From the NCBI RefSeq assembly GCF_003664585.1, contig NZ_RCHI01000011.1:62001-126000 (forward strand): 64,000 nucleotides of DNA, in the 5' to 3' direction. The notes beneath the pieces are model-generated. The model saw only the letters and a list, made by a program, of their open reading frames with translations, searched no databases and had not been told where the DNA came from. Shown here in pieces: positions 22,496 to 31,993 of this stretch; within the stretch, counting starts at the first letter, position 1, and each line of letters opens with the position of its first letter. A program made the position numbers and the translations under genes. This DNA is from Paenirhodobacter hankyongi (GTDB lineage Bacteria > Pseudomonadota > Alphaproteobacteria > Rhodobacterales > Rhodobacteraceae).

Positions 22496-23416
22496 GTGCA
22501 GACGACCTTGGCAAATGCGGTGACTTTCGATGGCGTGGGCCTGCACTCGGGCGCCCCGGTGCGCATGGTGCTGCGTCCGGCGCCGGCGGGCACGGGCATC
22601 GTCTTCCACCGCACCGACGTCACCGATCGCGATCCGCGCGTCCCGGCCCGCTGGGATACGGTCACGCCGTCGAAGCTCTGCACGCTGATCGAGAACGCCG
22701 AGGGTGTCTCGGTCTCGACCATCGAGCACATCATGGCGGCGCTTGCCGGCCTTGGCATCCGCAACGCGGTGATCGACATCGACGGCCCCGAGGTTCCGAT
22801 CCTCGACGGCTCCTCGGCGCCTTTCGTGCGGGCGATCCGCCGCGCCGGCCTGCGCTCGCTGCCGGGAACGCTGCGCGCGATCCGCGTCCTGCGCCCGGTC
22901 GAGGTGCGCGAGGGCGAGGCGGTAGCACGGCTGGAACCGGCCGCCGAATTCGAGATCGATTTCACCATCGACTTCACCGACGCCGCGATCGGCCGTCAGG
23001 AAAAGCGGCTGAAGATGGCGAACGGCGCCTTCGTGCGCGAGCTGATGGACAGCCGCACCTTCTGCCGTCAGGCCGATGTGGATTACATGCAGTCGCACGG
23101 CCTCGCGCTTGGCGGCACCTACGAGAACGCGGTCGTCTTCGACGGCGACAAGGTGCTGAGCCCCGGCGGCCTGCGCCACGCGGACGAGGCGGTGCGCCAC
23201 AAGATGCTCGACGCCATGGGCGACCTCGCGCTTGCCGGCGCGCCGATCGTTGGCCGCTATGTCGGCACGCGCGCCGGCCATGCAATGACCAACCGGCTGC
23301 TGCGCGCGCTCTTTGCCGACCGCACCGCCTGGATCTGGGAAGACTGCACCCCCGCGCAGGTCCACAGCCTGCCCGGCGCGGGTGTCTGCCGGCCGGTGGC
23401 GGTCGCCGCGCGCTGA
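22496..23416 (+). CDS. lpxC: UDP-3-O-acyl-N-acetylglucosamine deacetylase LpxC
   Basis: Zinc deacetylase for the committed step of lipid A synthesis. The GTG at 22496, with CAGGAGA upstream, gives MQTTLANAVTFDGVGLHSG and 306 residues, matching known LpxC; the frame extends further upstream without a start that fits. Zinc ligands are visible in VSTIEHIMAALAG and in HKMLDAMGDLAL. The catalytic general-base region is in the VPILDGSSAPFV segment. Position downstream of ftsZ is common in proteobacteria. A GTG start may moderate expression, as LpxC levels are tightly controlled in other bacteria. Confidence 0.95.
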   Translation: MQTTLANAVTFDGVGLHSGAPVRMVLRPAPAGTGIVFHRTDVTDRDPRVPARWDTVTPSKLCTLIENAEGVSVSTIEHIMAALAGLGIRNAVIDIDGPEVPILDGSSAPFVRAIRRAGLRSLPGTLRAIRVLRPVEVREGEAVARLEPAAEFEIDFTIDFTDAAIGRQEKRLKMANGAFVRELMDSRTFCRQADVDYMQSHGLALGGTYENAVVFDGDKVLSPGGLRHADEAVRHKMLDAMGDLALAGAPIVGRYVGTRAGHAMTNRLLRALFADRTAWIWEDCTPAQVHSLPGAGVCRPVAVAAR

Positions 23417-23574
23417 GCTTGGCGGCGATGCGCGCGCAGGGCTCCTCCGGCGCGAAAGGCGTTTTGCGCCCCGGATTTTTCTGTGCTAGGAGGAGCGAAG
23501 CAGCCGCCCCGCGGGGCGGGCTTGGCAGGGCACCGGGGCTGAAACTCCCGGGCGGAATCGGGAAGAGGCAGGGC

Positions 23575-24423
23575 ATGGCACTGGGCAGAACCGCGGCGCT
23601 TCGGGTCGGTAGTTTCGTGCTCGTCGCGGCGCTGGCCGCCTGTGGCGGCGGCTCGAGCAAGGAACCGCCGCTCGAGAACTTCACCGCCCAGCAGATCTAT
23701 GAACGCGGCGAATACGAGCTCGAGGTCGGCAACCCCCGCCGCCCGGCCGAGGCGCTGCGCTATTTCTCCGAGGTCGAGCGGCTTTATCCCTATTCCGAAT
23801 GGGCCAAGCGCGCGCTGATCATGGAAGTCTATGCCCAGCACAAGGCGAAGAAATACGAGGACGCGCGGTCCTCGGCACAGCGCTTCCTCGACACCTATCC
23901 GGGCGATGAGGACGCCGCCTATGCGAAATACCTGCTCGCGCTGAGCTATTACGACCAGATCGACGAGGTTGGCCGCGATCAGGGCCTGACTTTCCAGGCG
24001 CTGCAGTCGCTGCGCGAGGTGATCGAGCAATATCCCGACAGCGATTATGCGCGCTCGGCGATGCTGAAGTTCGACCTCGCCTTCGACCATCTCGCGGCGA
24101 AGGAAATGGAGATCGGGCGCTATTACCTGAAGCAGGGCCATTACACCGCCGCCATCAACCGCTTCCGCGTGGTGGTCGAGCAGTTCCAGACCACGACGCA
24201 GACGCCCGAGGCGCTCGAACGTCTGGTCGAGGCCTATCTCGCCCTCGGCATCACCGACGAGGCGCAGACGGCCGGCGCGATCCTTGGCCACAACTTCCAG
24301 TCCTCGCCCTTCTACGACGACGCCTATCGCCAGCTGAAGAAGCAGGGGCTGAGCCCCGAGGCGAAGGGCGACAGCTGGCTGTCCAAGATCTATCGCCAGG
24401 TGATCAAGGGCGAGTGGCTCTGA
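23575..24423 (+). CDS. bamD: Outer membrane assembly lipoprotein BamD
   Basis: TPR lipoprotein of the beta-barrel assembly machine. ATG 23575 gives 282 residues with a signal peptide and lipobox LAAC, lipidation Cys at residue 23 (followed by GGGSS). Tandem helical repeats follow (ERGEYELEVGNPRRPAEALRY, LDTYPGDEDAAYAKYLLALSYY, LREVIEQYPDSDYARSAM), characteristic of BamD/ComL. recN begins 23 bases after its stop, the conserved bamD-recN neighbourhood of alphaproteobacteria. Confidence 0.94.
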   Translation: MALGRTAALRVGSFVLVAALAACGGGSSKEPPLENFTAQQIYERGEYELEVGNPRRPAEALRYFSEVERLYPYSEWAKRALIMEVYAQHKAKKYEDARSSAQRFLDTYPGDEDAAYAKYLLALSYYDQIDEVGRDQGLTFQALQSLREVIEQYPDSDYARSAMLKFDLAFDHLAAKEMEIGRYYLKQGHYTAAINRFRVVVEQFQTTTQTPEALERLVEAYLALGITDEAQTAGAILGHNFQSSPFYDDAYRQLKKQGLSPEAKGDSWLSKIYRQVIKGEWL

Positions 24424-24446
24424 CCGCGCACGCCTGAGGGGCCGAC

Positions 24447-26096
24447 ATGCTGCGCACGCTCGACATCCGCGACATGCTTCTGATCGACCGGCTGGAACTC
24501 GATTTCCGGCCGGGCCTCACCGTGCTCACCGGCGAGACCGGGGCGGGCAAGTCGATCCTGCTCGATTGCCTCGGCTTCGTGCTGGGCTGGCGCGGCCGGG
24601 CCGAGCTTGTGCGCAAGGGCGCCGAGCAGGGCGAGGTCACCGCCGTGTTCGAGCTGCCCGCAGGCCATGCCGCGCGGGCCGTGCTGGACGAGGCCGGCAT
24701 CCCGGTGGGCGAGGAGCTGATCCTGCGCCGGGTGAATGCGCTTGATGGCCGCAAGACCGCCTGGATCAACGACCGCCGCGCCTCCGGCGAGGTGCTGCGT
24801 GCGGTCTCGGCGACCCTCGTCGAACTGCACGGTCAGCAGGACGACGGCGGGCTTCTGAACGCGCGCGGGCACCGCGCCCTGCTCGATGCCTTCGCCGGTC
24901 ACGAAGATCTGATCTCCGCCACCCGCAGCGCCTGGAGCGCGCGGGCCGGGGCGGCAAAGCGCCTTGCCGCGGCGCAGGCGGCGCTGGCCGCGGTGAAGGA
25001 GGAAGAGGACTTCCTGCGCCATGCCGTGGCCGAGCTCGATATGCTCGACCCGCAGCCGGGCGAGGAGGCGACGCTCGACGCCGCCCGCCGCTCGATGCAG
25101 GGCGCCGAGCGGATCCGTGCCGATGTCGCCCGCGCGCTGCAGATCCTTGGCCCCGAGGGCGCCGAGGGCGCGCTGCGCGATGCCGACCGCTGGTTGCAGG
25201 GCGCGGCCGAGAAGGCCGAGGGCCGGCTGGATGCCCCGCTCGCCGCGCTTGACCGGGCACTGATCGAGCTCGGTGAGGCGGCGCAGGGGGTGGAGATCGC
25301 GCTTGACGCGCTGAACTTCGATCCGCGCGCGCTCGAGTCCTGCGAGGAGCGGCTTTTCGCGATCCGGGCGCTCGCCCGCAAGCACGGCGTACTGCCCGAC
25401 GAACTTTGCGGGTTCGCGGGTGAGCTGCGTGCCCGTCTCGCTGCACTCGATGCCGGCGAGGCGGGGATTGCCGCGCTCGAGGTCGAGGTCGCGGCCTGCG
25501 AAGCCGCCTATCGCGCGGCGGCGGCCACGCTGTCCGCGGCGCGGGCCGAGGCCTCGGTGCGGCTCGATGCGGCGATGGCGGCCGAGCTGGCGCCGCTGAA
25601 ACTTGAACGCGCGGTCTTCGAGACGCAGATCGCGCCGGGCGAGGCCGGCCCCGAGGGCACCGACGCCGTGGCCTTCACCGTGGCGACGAACCCGGGCGCG
25701 CCGGCGGGGCCCTTGAACCGCATCGCCTCGGGCGGCGAGCTCTCGCGTTTCCTGCTGGCGCTCAAGGTCGTTCTGGCGCGCGGCGCCGATGCGCTGACCC
25801 TGATCTTCGACGAGATCGACCGCGGTGTCGGCGGGGCGACGGCGGATGCCGTGGGCCGGCGTCTGGCGAAGCTGTCGCTGAGTGCCCAGGTGCTCGTCGT
25901 CACCCACAGCCCGCAGGTGGCAGCGCGTGGCAACACCCATTTCCGCGTGGCGAAATCGGTCAGCGACGGCATGACCACCTCGCGCGTCAGCGTGCTGAGC
26001 GCGGCCGAACGGGTGGACGAGATCGCCCGGATGATCTCGGGCGCCGAGGTCACCGGGGCGGCCCGCGCCGCGGCGCAGGAACTGATCGCGGGTTAG
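24447..26096 (+). CDS. recN: DNA repair protein RecN
   Basis: SMC-like ATPase in double-strand break repair, 549 residues. Walker A GETGAGKS at 29-36, Q-loop region LVELHGQQDDG, central coiled-coil rich in Ala/Glu, the ABC signature ASGGELSRFLLALK, and Walker B TLIFDEIDRGVGG are all present. Its stop codon overlaps the stop of the convergent moeA gene, leaving no room for a separate terminator. Confidence 0.96.
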   Translation: MLRTLDIRDMLLIDRLELDFRPGLTVLTGETGAGKSILLDCLGFVLGWRGRAELVRKGAEQGEVTAVFELPAGHAARAVLDEAGIPVGEELILRRVNALDGRKTAWINDRRASGEVLRAVSATLVELHGQQDDGGLLNARGHRALLDAFAGHEDLISATRSAWSARAGAAKRLAAAQAALAAVKEEEDFLRHAVAELDMLDPQPGEEATLDAARRSMQGAERIRADVARALQILGPEGAEGALRDADRWLQGAAEKAEGRLDAPLAALDRALIELGEAAQGVEIALDALNFDPRALESCEERLFAIRALARKHGVLPDELCGFAGELRARLAALDAGEAGIAALEVEVAACEAAYRAAAATLSAARAEASVRLDAAMAAELAPLKLERAVFETQIAPGEAGPEGTDAVAFTVATNPGAPAGPLNRIASGGELSRFLLALKVVLARGADALTLIFDEIDRGVGGATADAVGRRLAKLSLSAQVLVVTHSPQVAARGNTHFRVAKSVSDGMTTSRVSVLSAAERVDEIARMISGAEVTGAARAAAQELIAG

Positions 26097-27274
26097 AGCG
26101 GCAGGAACTCGACCACGTCGCCGGCCTTGCGCGGGCCATCGCCCAGCGGCCGGATCAGCAGCGCATCGGCCTCGGCCAGAAGCCGCATCCGCGCCGAATC
26201 CTGACTTTCGACCGGCAGGATCTGCGGCAGGCTCTCGCCCGGCAGCAGGCGGGCGCGCATGTAATGGGTGCGCGGACCGGTCGGGCCAACATCGGCACCC
26301 AGAACCGCGCGGGCGGGCACCGGGCGGCCGTCGAAGCCCTGCATCTTCGCCAGCATCGGGCGCAGGAACAGCAGGGCGCAGACCGTGGCCGAGACCGGGT
26401 TTCCGGGCAGGCCAAGCAGCACCGCATCGCCCATCCGCCCCGCCATCAGCGGCTTGCCCGGGCGCATCGCGATCTTCCAGAAGGCGCGCTCGAGGCCGAG
26501 ATCCGCCGCGACGGCGCCGACAAGATCGTGCTCGCCGACCGAAGCACCGCCCGCGGTGACGACAAGGTCGGCCCCTTCGGCCAGCGAGAAGGCAAAGCGC
26601 AGGCTGTCTTCGGTGTCGCGCGCAATCGGCAGCATCCGCACCTCGGCGCCGGCCTCCTCGGCCAGGGCCGCCAGCACGAAGCTGTTCGAGCTGAGGATCT
26701 GGTCGGGGCCCGGCGCCTCGCCCGGCATCACCAGCTCGTCGCCGGTCGCGATCAGCGCGACGACGGGGCGGCGGTGCACCGACAGCGTGGCGACGTTCAT
26801 CGCCGCGATCAGGCCGAGATCGCGCGCGGTCAGCGGCGCGCGGGGGAAATACTCCATCCCCTCGGCGAAATCCTGTCCGCGCGGGCGGATGTTGTCGGCA
26901 GGCGACAGCGTCTCGGGCAGGGTGATCGTGTCGCCCTCGCGCGTGACGTCCTCCTGCAGCACCACCACGCCGCCCGGGGCGGGGCAGGGAGCGCCGGTGA
27001 AGATCCGCACCGCCTGACCGGGGGCAAGCGGGCCGGCATAGCCGCGGCCGGCGGCAGCCTCGCCCGCGACGCGCAGGCGCGCGCCCGGGCGGTGATCGGC
27101 GGTGGCAAGCCAATAGCCATCCATCGCCGAGGCGTCGAAGGGCGGCTGCGTCAGCATGGCATGCACCGGCGCGGCGAGCACCCGGCCAAGCCCCGCGCGC
27201 AGCGGCACCGTCTCGGCCGGCAGCGGCGCGACGAGCGCCAGAACCTTGTCGAGCGCCTCGGCCACCGGGATCAT
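26093..27274 (-). CDS. moeA: Molybdopterin molybdenumtransferase MoeA
   Basis: Inserts molybdate into adenylylated molybdopterin. 393 residues: N-terminal [11 protein letters not shown] motif, the substrate loop [19 protein letters not shown], the MoeA/MogA fold segment [14 protein letters not shown], and GLPGNPVSA. The start overlaps the moaC stop as ATGA. Co-orientation with moaC and the trp genes suggests a single long transcript trpG-trpD-trpC-moaC-moeA. Confidence 0.95.
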   Translation of the reverse strand: MIPVAEALDKVLALVAPLPAETVPLRAGLGRVLAAPVHAMLTQPPFDASAMDGYWLATADHRPGARLRVAGEAAAGRGYAGPLAPGQAVRIFTGAPCPAPGGVVVLQEDVTREGDTITLPETLSPADNIRPRGQDFAEGMEYFPRAPLTARDLGLIAAMNVATLSVHRRPVVALIATGDELVMPGEAPGPDQILSSNSFVLAALAEEAGAEVRMLPIARDTEDSLRFAFSLAEGADLVVTAGGASVGEHDLVGAVAADLGLERAFWKIAMRPGKPLMAGRMGDAVLLGLPGNPVSATVCALLFLRPMLAKMQGFDGRPVPARAVLGADVGPTGPRTHYMRARLLPGESLPQILPVESQDSARMRLLAEADALLIRPLGDGPRKAGDVVEFLPL

Positions 27275-27750
27275 CGCGTCACCTCGTAGCGGCCGGACTT
27301 GCCGCCGTCCTTCAGAACCACGCGGATGCCCTCGATCCGCATCGACTTCTCGACCGCCTTCAGCATGTCATAGATCGTCAGCGCGGCGGTGGTGACGGCG
27401 GTCAGCGCCTCCATCTCGACCCCGGTCTGGCCCGAGGTTTTCACCGTCGCCTCGATCCGCACGCCGGGCAGGCTGGCGTCCGGCGTCAGCTCGACCGAGA
27501 CCTTGGTGATCGGCAGCGGGTGGCACAGCGGAATGAGATCCGAGGTGCGCTTTGCCCCCATGATCGCGGCGACGCGGGCGATGCCCAGAACGTCGCCCTT
27601 CTTCGCGGTGCCGGCGGTGACATGGGCGAGCGTCTCGGGCGTCATCACCACATGGCCCTCGGCCACCGCAACGCGGTCGGTCACGGGTTTTGCCGAGACG
27701 TCGACCATATGCGCCTGCCCCTGCGCGTCGAAATGGCTGAGCCCGGTCAT
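27271..27750 (-). CDS. moaC: Cyclic pyranopterin monophosphate synthase MoaC
   Basis: Catalyses, with MoaA, the first steps of molybdenum cofactor synthesis. 159 residues starting [19 protein letters not shown], with [18 protein letters not shown]-type active-site sequence ([17 protein letters not shown]) and [18 protein letters not shown]. Four-base overlaps join it to trpC upstream and moeA downstream. Confidence 0.96.
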   Translation of the reverse strand: MTGLSHFDAQGQAHMVDVSAKPVTDRVAVAEGHVVMTPETLAHVTAGTAKKGDVLGIARVAAIMGAKRTSDLIPLCHPLPITKVSVELTPDASLPGVRIEATVKTSGQTGVEMEALTAVTTAALTIYDMLKAVEKSMRIEGIRVVLKDGGKSGRYEVTR

Positions 27751-28541
27751 GCGGCCTCCAGCAGGGCCTTCGTCGCGGCGGTGACGTCCGCCTGCCGCAT
27801 CAGGCTTTCGCCGATCAGGAAGCGGCGGGCGCCGACCTCGGCCATCGCCGCCATGTCGGCACGGGTGAAGATGCCGCTTTCGCAGACGAGATCGCGGCCC
27901 TCGGCCAGGATCGTCGGCGCCAGCCGGCGGGTGACGTCCAGCGTCACCTCGAAGGTCTTCAGGTTGCGGTTGTTCACGCCCAGAAGCGGCGATTTCAGCA
28001 CCGTCAGCGCGCGCTCCATCTCGGCCTCGTCATGCACCTCGACGAGCACATCCATGCCCCAGCCGACGGCCGCATCCTCGAGCTCGGTGGCCAGCCCGTC
28101 CTCGACCGAGGCCATGATGATCAGGATGCAATCAGCGCCCCAGGCCCGCGCCTCGGCGACCTGATAGGTGTCGTAAAGGAAATCCTTGCGCAGCGCGGGC
28201 AGGCTGCAGGCGCCGCGCGCCGCGACCAGGAACTCGGGCGCGCCCTGGAACGAGGGGGCGTCGGTCAGCACCGACAGGCAGGCCGCGCCGCCCGCCTCAT
28301 AGGCGCGCGCAAGCGCCGGCGGGTCGAAATCGGGGCGGATCAGCCCTTTCGAGGGCGAGGCCTTCTTGATCTCGGCAATCAGCCCGTAGCCGGTCGCGGA
28401 TTTGGCCGCGAGCGCCTGCGCGAAGCCCCGGGTCGGGGCCTGCGCGCGGGCCTCGGCCTCGACCGTGGCGAGGGGGCGTGCGGTCTTCGCCGCCACCACT
28501 TCCTCGAGCTTGTAGGCCTTGATCTTGTCGAGAATGTTCAT
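27747..28541 (-). CDS. trpC: Indole-3-glycerol phosphate synthase TrpC
   Basis: Tryptophan pathway TIM-barrel enzyme, 264 residues, monofunctional (no TrpF domain). Motifs: [12 protein letters not shown] (phosphate/catalytic Lys region), [34 protein letters not shown] and ESGIFTRAD. It starts nine bases after trpD and overlaps moaC. The trpD-trpC-moaC-moeA linkage is widespread in Rhodobacterales. Confidence 0.96.
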   Translation of the reverse strand: MNILDKIKAYKLEEVVAAKTARPLATVEAEARAQAPTRGFAQALAAKSATGYGLIAEIKKASPSKGLIRPDFDPPALARAYEAGGAACLSVLTDAPSFQGAPEFLVAARGACSLPALRKDFLYDTYQVAEARAWGADCILIIMASVEDGLATELEDAAVGWGMDVLVEVHDEAEMERALTVLKSPLLGVNNRNLKTFEVTLDVTRRLAPTILAEGRDLVCESGIFTRADMAAMAEVGARRFLIGESLMRQADVTAATKALLEAA

Positions 28542-28550
28542 CCTGCCCCC

Positions 28551-29558
28551 TCAGGCCATGGCGCGCTTGAGCGCCTCGAGCTTGCCGCGCGCGGCGCCCG
28601 AGTCGATGCTTTCGGCCGCCATCCGCGCGCCGTCCTTCAGGTTGGCGACCTTGCCCGCCACGACCAGCGTCGCCGCCGCGTTCAGGCACACCGCGTCGCG
28701 ATAGCCGCCGCGCATGCCGTCCAGCAGCGCCGCGAAGGCCTCGGCATTCTCGTGCGGCTCGCCGCCGATGATCTCCTCGAACGGGTGGACCGGCAGGCCG
28801 GCATCCTCGGGGTGCACCTCGAACTCGCGGATCTCGCCGGCCTCGAGCGCCGCGACCCAGCTCACGCCGGCGATCGACAGCTCGTCGGTGCCGTCGCCGC
28901 CATGGACCAGCCAGGCCGCGTCGGAGCCGAGCGTGCGCAGCACCTCGGCCATCGGCCGGATCCAGGCGCGCGAATAGGTGCCGGTGAGCTGACGCTTGAC
29001 GCCCGCCGGGTTGGTCAGCGGCCCGAGCAGGTTGAAGATGGTGCGGGTGCCCAGTTCCACGCGGGTCGGGCCGATGTGGCGCATCGCCGGGTGGTGGATC
29101 GGCGCCATCAGGAAGGCGATGCCGATCTCGGCCAGCGCGCGCTCGGACACCTCGGCGCCCTTCATCACGTCAAGCCCCATCGCGCCAAGCGCATCGGCGG
29201 CGCCGGATTTCGAGCTGAGGTTGCGGTTGCCGTGCTTCGCCACCGGCACGCCCGCGCCCGCGACGACGAAGGCGGTGGCGGTCGAGATGTTCAGCGTGCC
29301 CTTGCCGTCGCCGCCGGTGCCGACGATGTCGATGGCGCCCGCGGGGGCGGAAATGCGGTTCATCTTCGCGCGCATCACTGCCGCCGCGGCGGCGATCTCG
29401 TCCACCGTCTCGCCCCGGGTGCGCAGCGCCATCAGGAAGCCGCCCATCTGGGCGGGCGTCGCCGTGCCCTCGAAGAAGGTCTCGAAGGCGGTCTCTGCTT
29501 CCGTCCGGGTCAGGGTGCGTTCGGCCGCGACGCCGATCAGGGGTTTCAGCTCGCTCAT
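28551..29558 (-). CDS. trpD: Anthranilate phosphoribosyltransferase TrpD
   Basis: Transfers phosphoribosyl to anthranilate. The ATG at 29558 makes an ATGA overlap with trpG and gives 335 residues; the longer frame is a shadow of trpG. PRPP-binding [34 protein letters not shown] and the metal-binding [10 protein letters not shown] are intact. Confidence 0.96.
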   Translation of the reverse strand: MSELKPLIGVAAERTLTRTEAETAFETFFEGTATPAQMGGFLMALRTRGETVDEIAAAAAVMRAKMNRISAPAGAIDIVGTGGDGKGTLNISTATAFVVAGAGVPVAKHGNRNLSSKSGAADALGAMGLDVMKGAEVSERALAEIGIAFLMAPIHHPAMRHIGPTRVELGTRTIFNLLGPLTNPAGVKRQLTGTYSRAWIRPMAEVLRTLGSDAAWLVHGGDGTDELSIAGVSWVAALEAGEIREFEVHPEDAGLPVHPFEEIIGGEPHENAEAFAALLDGMRGGYRDAVCLNAAATLVVAGKVANLKDGARMAAESIDSGAARGKLEALKRAMA

Positions 29559-30142
29559 GCCGTCACCTTCACTTTCGCCTCGTCGAGGAAGTTGCGCAGC
29601 ATCTGGTGGCCGTGCTCGGAGGCGATGGATTCGGGGTGGAACTGCACCCCCTCGATCAGCCGCTCCTTGTGGCGCAGCCCCATGATCATGCCGTCCTCGA
29701 GCCAGGCGGTGACCTCGAGGCAGTCGGGCAGGCTTTCGCGCTCGACGATCAGCGAGTGATAGCGGGTGGCCTGGAAGGGCGAGGGCAGGCCCTTGAACAC
29801 GCCCTGGCCGGCGTGGTGGATGGTGCCCATCTTGCCGTGCACGATCTCGCCGGCGCGCACCACCTTGCCGCCGAAGGCCTCGCCGATGGTCTGATGGCCG
29901 AGGCACACGCCCAGCAGCGGCACCCCGGCCTCGGCCGCGGCGAGCGTCAGCGGCAGGCAGATGCCTGCCTGGGCAGGGTCGCAGGGCCCGGGGCTCAGCA
30001 CGATCGCCTCGGCCCCCATCCCCATCGCCGCCTGCACATCCATCGCGTCGTTGCGCACGACCTTCACATCGGCGCCGAGCTCGCCGAAATAATGGACGAG
30101 GTTGTAGGTGAAGCTGTCGTAATTATCGATGAGCAGGAGCAT
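29555..30142 (-). CDS. trpG: Anthranilate synthase glutamine amidotransferase TrpG
   Basis: Class I glutaminase subunit supplying ammonia to TrpE, 195 residues. Start [16 protein letters not shown]; oxyanion loop LSPGPCDP; nucleophile Cys in [16 protein letters not shown]; catalytic His-x-Glu in [10 protein letters not shown]. First gene of the trpGDC-moaC-moeA unit. trpE is not in this operon but lies about 1.9 kb away beyond an intervening plus-strand gene. No leader peptide or attenuator was recognised in the 165-base gap upstream. Confidence 0.95.
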   Translation of the reverse strand: MLLLIDNYDSFTYNLVHYFGELGADVKVVRNDAMDVQAAMGMGAEAIVLSPGPCDPAQAGICLPLTLAAAEAGVPLLGVCLGHQTIGEAFGGKVVRAGEIVHGKMGTIHHAGQGVFKGLPSPFQATRYHSLIVERESLPDCLEVTAWLEDGMIMGLRHKERLIEGVQFHPESIASEHGHQMLRNFLDEAKVKVTA

Positions 30143-30307
30143 GGGGCGTTTCCTTCTGCCGCCCGGGATCCGCGACGAGATTCAGGGGATGAACCGGGGC
30201 TTGCGTCGGGCTATAGATGCTCAGAGCGGCGCGCCGGGGTCAAGGGCCGGAGGGCGGTTTGAGGGCCCTTCGGGGGTGCGCGGGACAGATTCGAGAGGGC
30301 GGAACGC

Positions 30308-31951
30308 ATGGTTCGTGGATTGATCGCGGGGCTGGGCACGGGCGGCGTGGTCGCAGTGCTGGGGCTCGGGGCGCTGTCGCTGGTGGCGCCGCTGCCGCAG
30401 CCGCAGCGGACCCCGCCGGCCTCGGCCGCGGGCGAGGACGCTCCGGCCACCCGCGATGCGGTCCAGCGCGCGCCGCATCTGCCCGCGCCCGCGAACAGCC
30501 CGGCTCCGATTGCCGCTGCGCCCGCCGCGCCCGTTCCGACCCCGCCCGCAGCTGCGCCGGCCCCCGCACCCGCCCCGGTGGCGCCGGTCGCGTCCGCGCC
30601 GGCCGCGCCGTCGGTGGTCGCCGCCGACAGCGCAGGCGATGCCGCGCCGGTCGCGCCGGCCGGGGAGGGGGCGCCTGCCGAGGTCGCCGCGCCCGCCGCC
30701 CCCGCGGCGGTGGCCGAACCGCCCGCCGCGCCGCTGCCCGGCACCGAGAGCGCCGCGCGCCCCGATGCCGTGGCCATCGCACCGCAATCGCCCGCGGTGC
30801 CCGAGCCGCCGCTTGCGATGCTCGAACCCGGGGCCGAGGCGCCGGTGCCGGTGCCGCCGCCGGGCGAGGTGGTGGCGCCCGAGCTGCCGCAGGCCGAGGC
30901 CGACGGGACTGCCGCCAGCGCCGAAGCGCCGGTGGCAAAGACGCCCGCGACGCCGATGGCGCCCGAGCCCGGGCAGGAGATCGTGCTGATGCCCGATGGC
31001 GCGATCGTGTCGCCCGAGCCGCAGCTGCCGCGCGTGTTCAGCCCCGGCGCCGATCCGCAGGGCTTTGCCAACGCACCCGGCACCACGGTGAACCGGCTGC
31101 CGACAATCGGCGACGAGACGCAGGTGGCCACCGCCCCCGCGCCGGGTTTCCAGCGCCCGCCGGGGGCCGAGGCGCCGGCCGGGGCCTTGCCCGGCGTGAT
31201 GCCGCCGCCCACCACCACGACCGTGCCCGAGGCGGCCGCACCTGCGCCCGAGGGCGACGGGGCGCCGATCCGTCGCTTTGGCGCGGCCTTCACGCCCGAG
31301 CCCGGCAAGCCGCTGTTCTCGGTCGTGCTGATCGATACGGGCACCGCGGCGGGCGGGCTCGATGCGGGCACCATCACCTCGCTCGGCCTGCCGCTGACCG
31401 TTGCCATCGACCCGACCCGGCCTGATGCCGCCACCGCCGCCGCCGCCTATCGCGCCGCGGGGCTCGAGGTGGCGATCCTGGCCTCACCGTTGCCCGCAGG
31501 TGCGACGGCGCAGGATCTCGAGGTTGCGATCGAGGCCTGGCGGGCGGTGCTGCCCGAAGCCGTTGCCGTGGTCGAGCCGCCGGCTCCGGTGGTGCAGAAC
31601 AACCGGCTGCTGTCGCAGGATCTGGTGGCGGTGCTGGCGCGCGAGGGGCTGGGGCTGGTGACGCAAAGCAGCGGCACCAATGCGGCCGAACAGCTGGCGC
31701 GTGCGGCAGGCCTGCCCGAGGTGCGGGTCTGGCGCGTGCTCGATGCCGATCGCGAGCGCGGCGCGGTGGTCGAGCGCACCCTTGCCCGCGCGGCCTTCGA
31801 GGCGGCACGCGATGGCGCCGTGACGGTGATGCTGAGCGCCTGGCCCGAGTCGGTCGCGGGGCTGACGAGCTGGTCGGTGGGCGCCACTGGCACGGTCAGC
31901 CTTGCGCCGGTCTCGGCGCTCGCCCTGGCGGCAACGCAAAACGGGGGCTGA
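30308..31951 (+). CDS. Divergent polysaccharide deacetylase family protein
   Basis: 547 residues. An N-terminal hydrophobic helix (about 1-25, GLIAGLGTGGVVAVLGLGAL) is an uncleaved anchor or signal peptide. Residues about 30-330 are Pro/Ala-rich low-complexity sequence, probably periplasmic. The C-terminal region from about 335 (PLFSVVLIDTG, LPLTVAIDPTRPDA, VAILASPLP, VEPPAPVVQNNRLLSQDLV, LGLVTQSSG) resembles the divergent polysaccharide deacetylase (YibQ-like) NodB-fold family. Catalytic metal ligands of true deacetylases are not evident, so enzymatic activity is uncertain. It lies between trpG and trpE on the opposite strand, and a terminator hairpin overlaps its stop. Confidence 0.75.
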   Translation: MVRGLIAGLGTGGVVAVLGLGALSLVAPLPQPQRTPPASAAGEDAPATRDAVQRAPHLPAPANSPAPIAAAPAAPVPTPPAAAPAPAPAPVAPVASAPAAPSVVAADSAGDAAPVAPAGEGAPAEVAAPAAPAAVAEPPAAPLPGTESAARPDAVAIAPQSPAVPEPPLAMLEPGAEAPVPVPPPGEVVAPELPQAEADGTAASAEAPVAKTPATPMAPEPGQEIVLMPDGAIVSPEPQLPRVFSPGADPQGFANAPGTTVNRLPTIGDETQVATAPAPGFQRPPGAEAPAGALPGVMPPPTTTTVPEAAAPAPEGDGAPIRRFGAAFTPEPGKPLFSVVLIDTGTAAGGLDAGTITSLGLPLTVAIDPTRPDAATAAAAYRAAGLEVAILASPLPAGATAQDLEVAIEAWRAVLPEAVAVVEPPAPVVQNNRLLSQDLVAVLAREGLGLVTQSSGTNAAEQLARAAGLPEVRVWRVLDADRERGAVVERTLARAAFEAARDGAVTVMLSAWPESVAGLTSWSVGATGTVSLAPVSALALAATQNGG

Positions 31952-31966
31952 GCGCCCCCGTTCGGT
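31940..31966. terminator. Bidirectional terminator hairpin
   Basis: AACGGGGGC (31940-31948) pairs with GCCCCCGTT (31954-31962) around a five-base loop. The plus-strand stop codon lies in the loop. It sits between convergent genes (the deacetylase-like gene and trpE) and could stop both; the following T-run is weak (TTCGGTT), and the minus strand has AAAA/TTTT next to the stem. Confidence 0.65.
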
Positions 31967-31993
31967 TCCTGTGATGCCCGGCGGGGCAGGGGC

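Noticed and set aside
24390-27113. 907-codon minus-strand frame spanning recN and part of moeA
   Set aside because: Antisense to recN and out of frame with moeA; both real genes are unambiguous.
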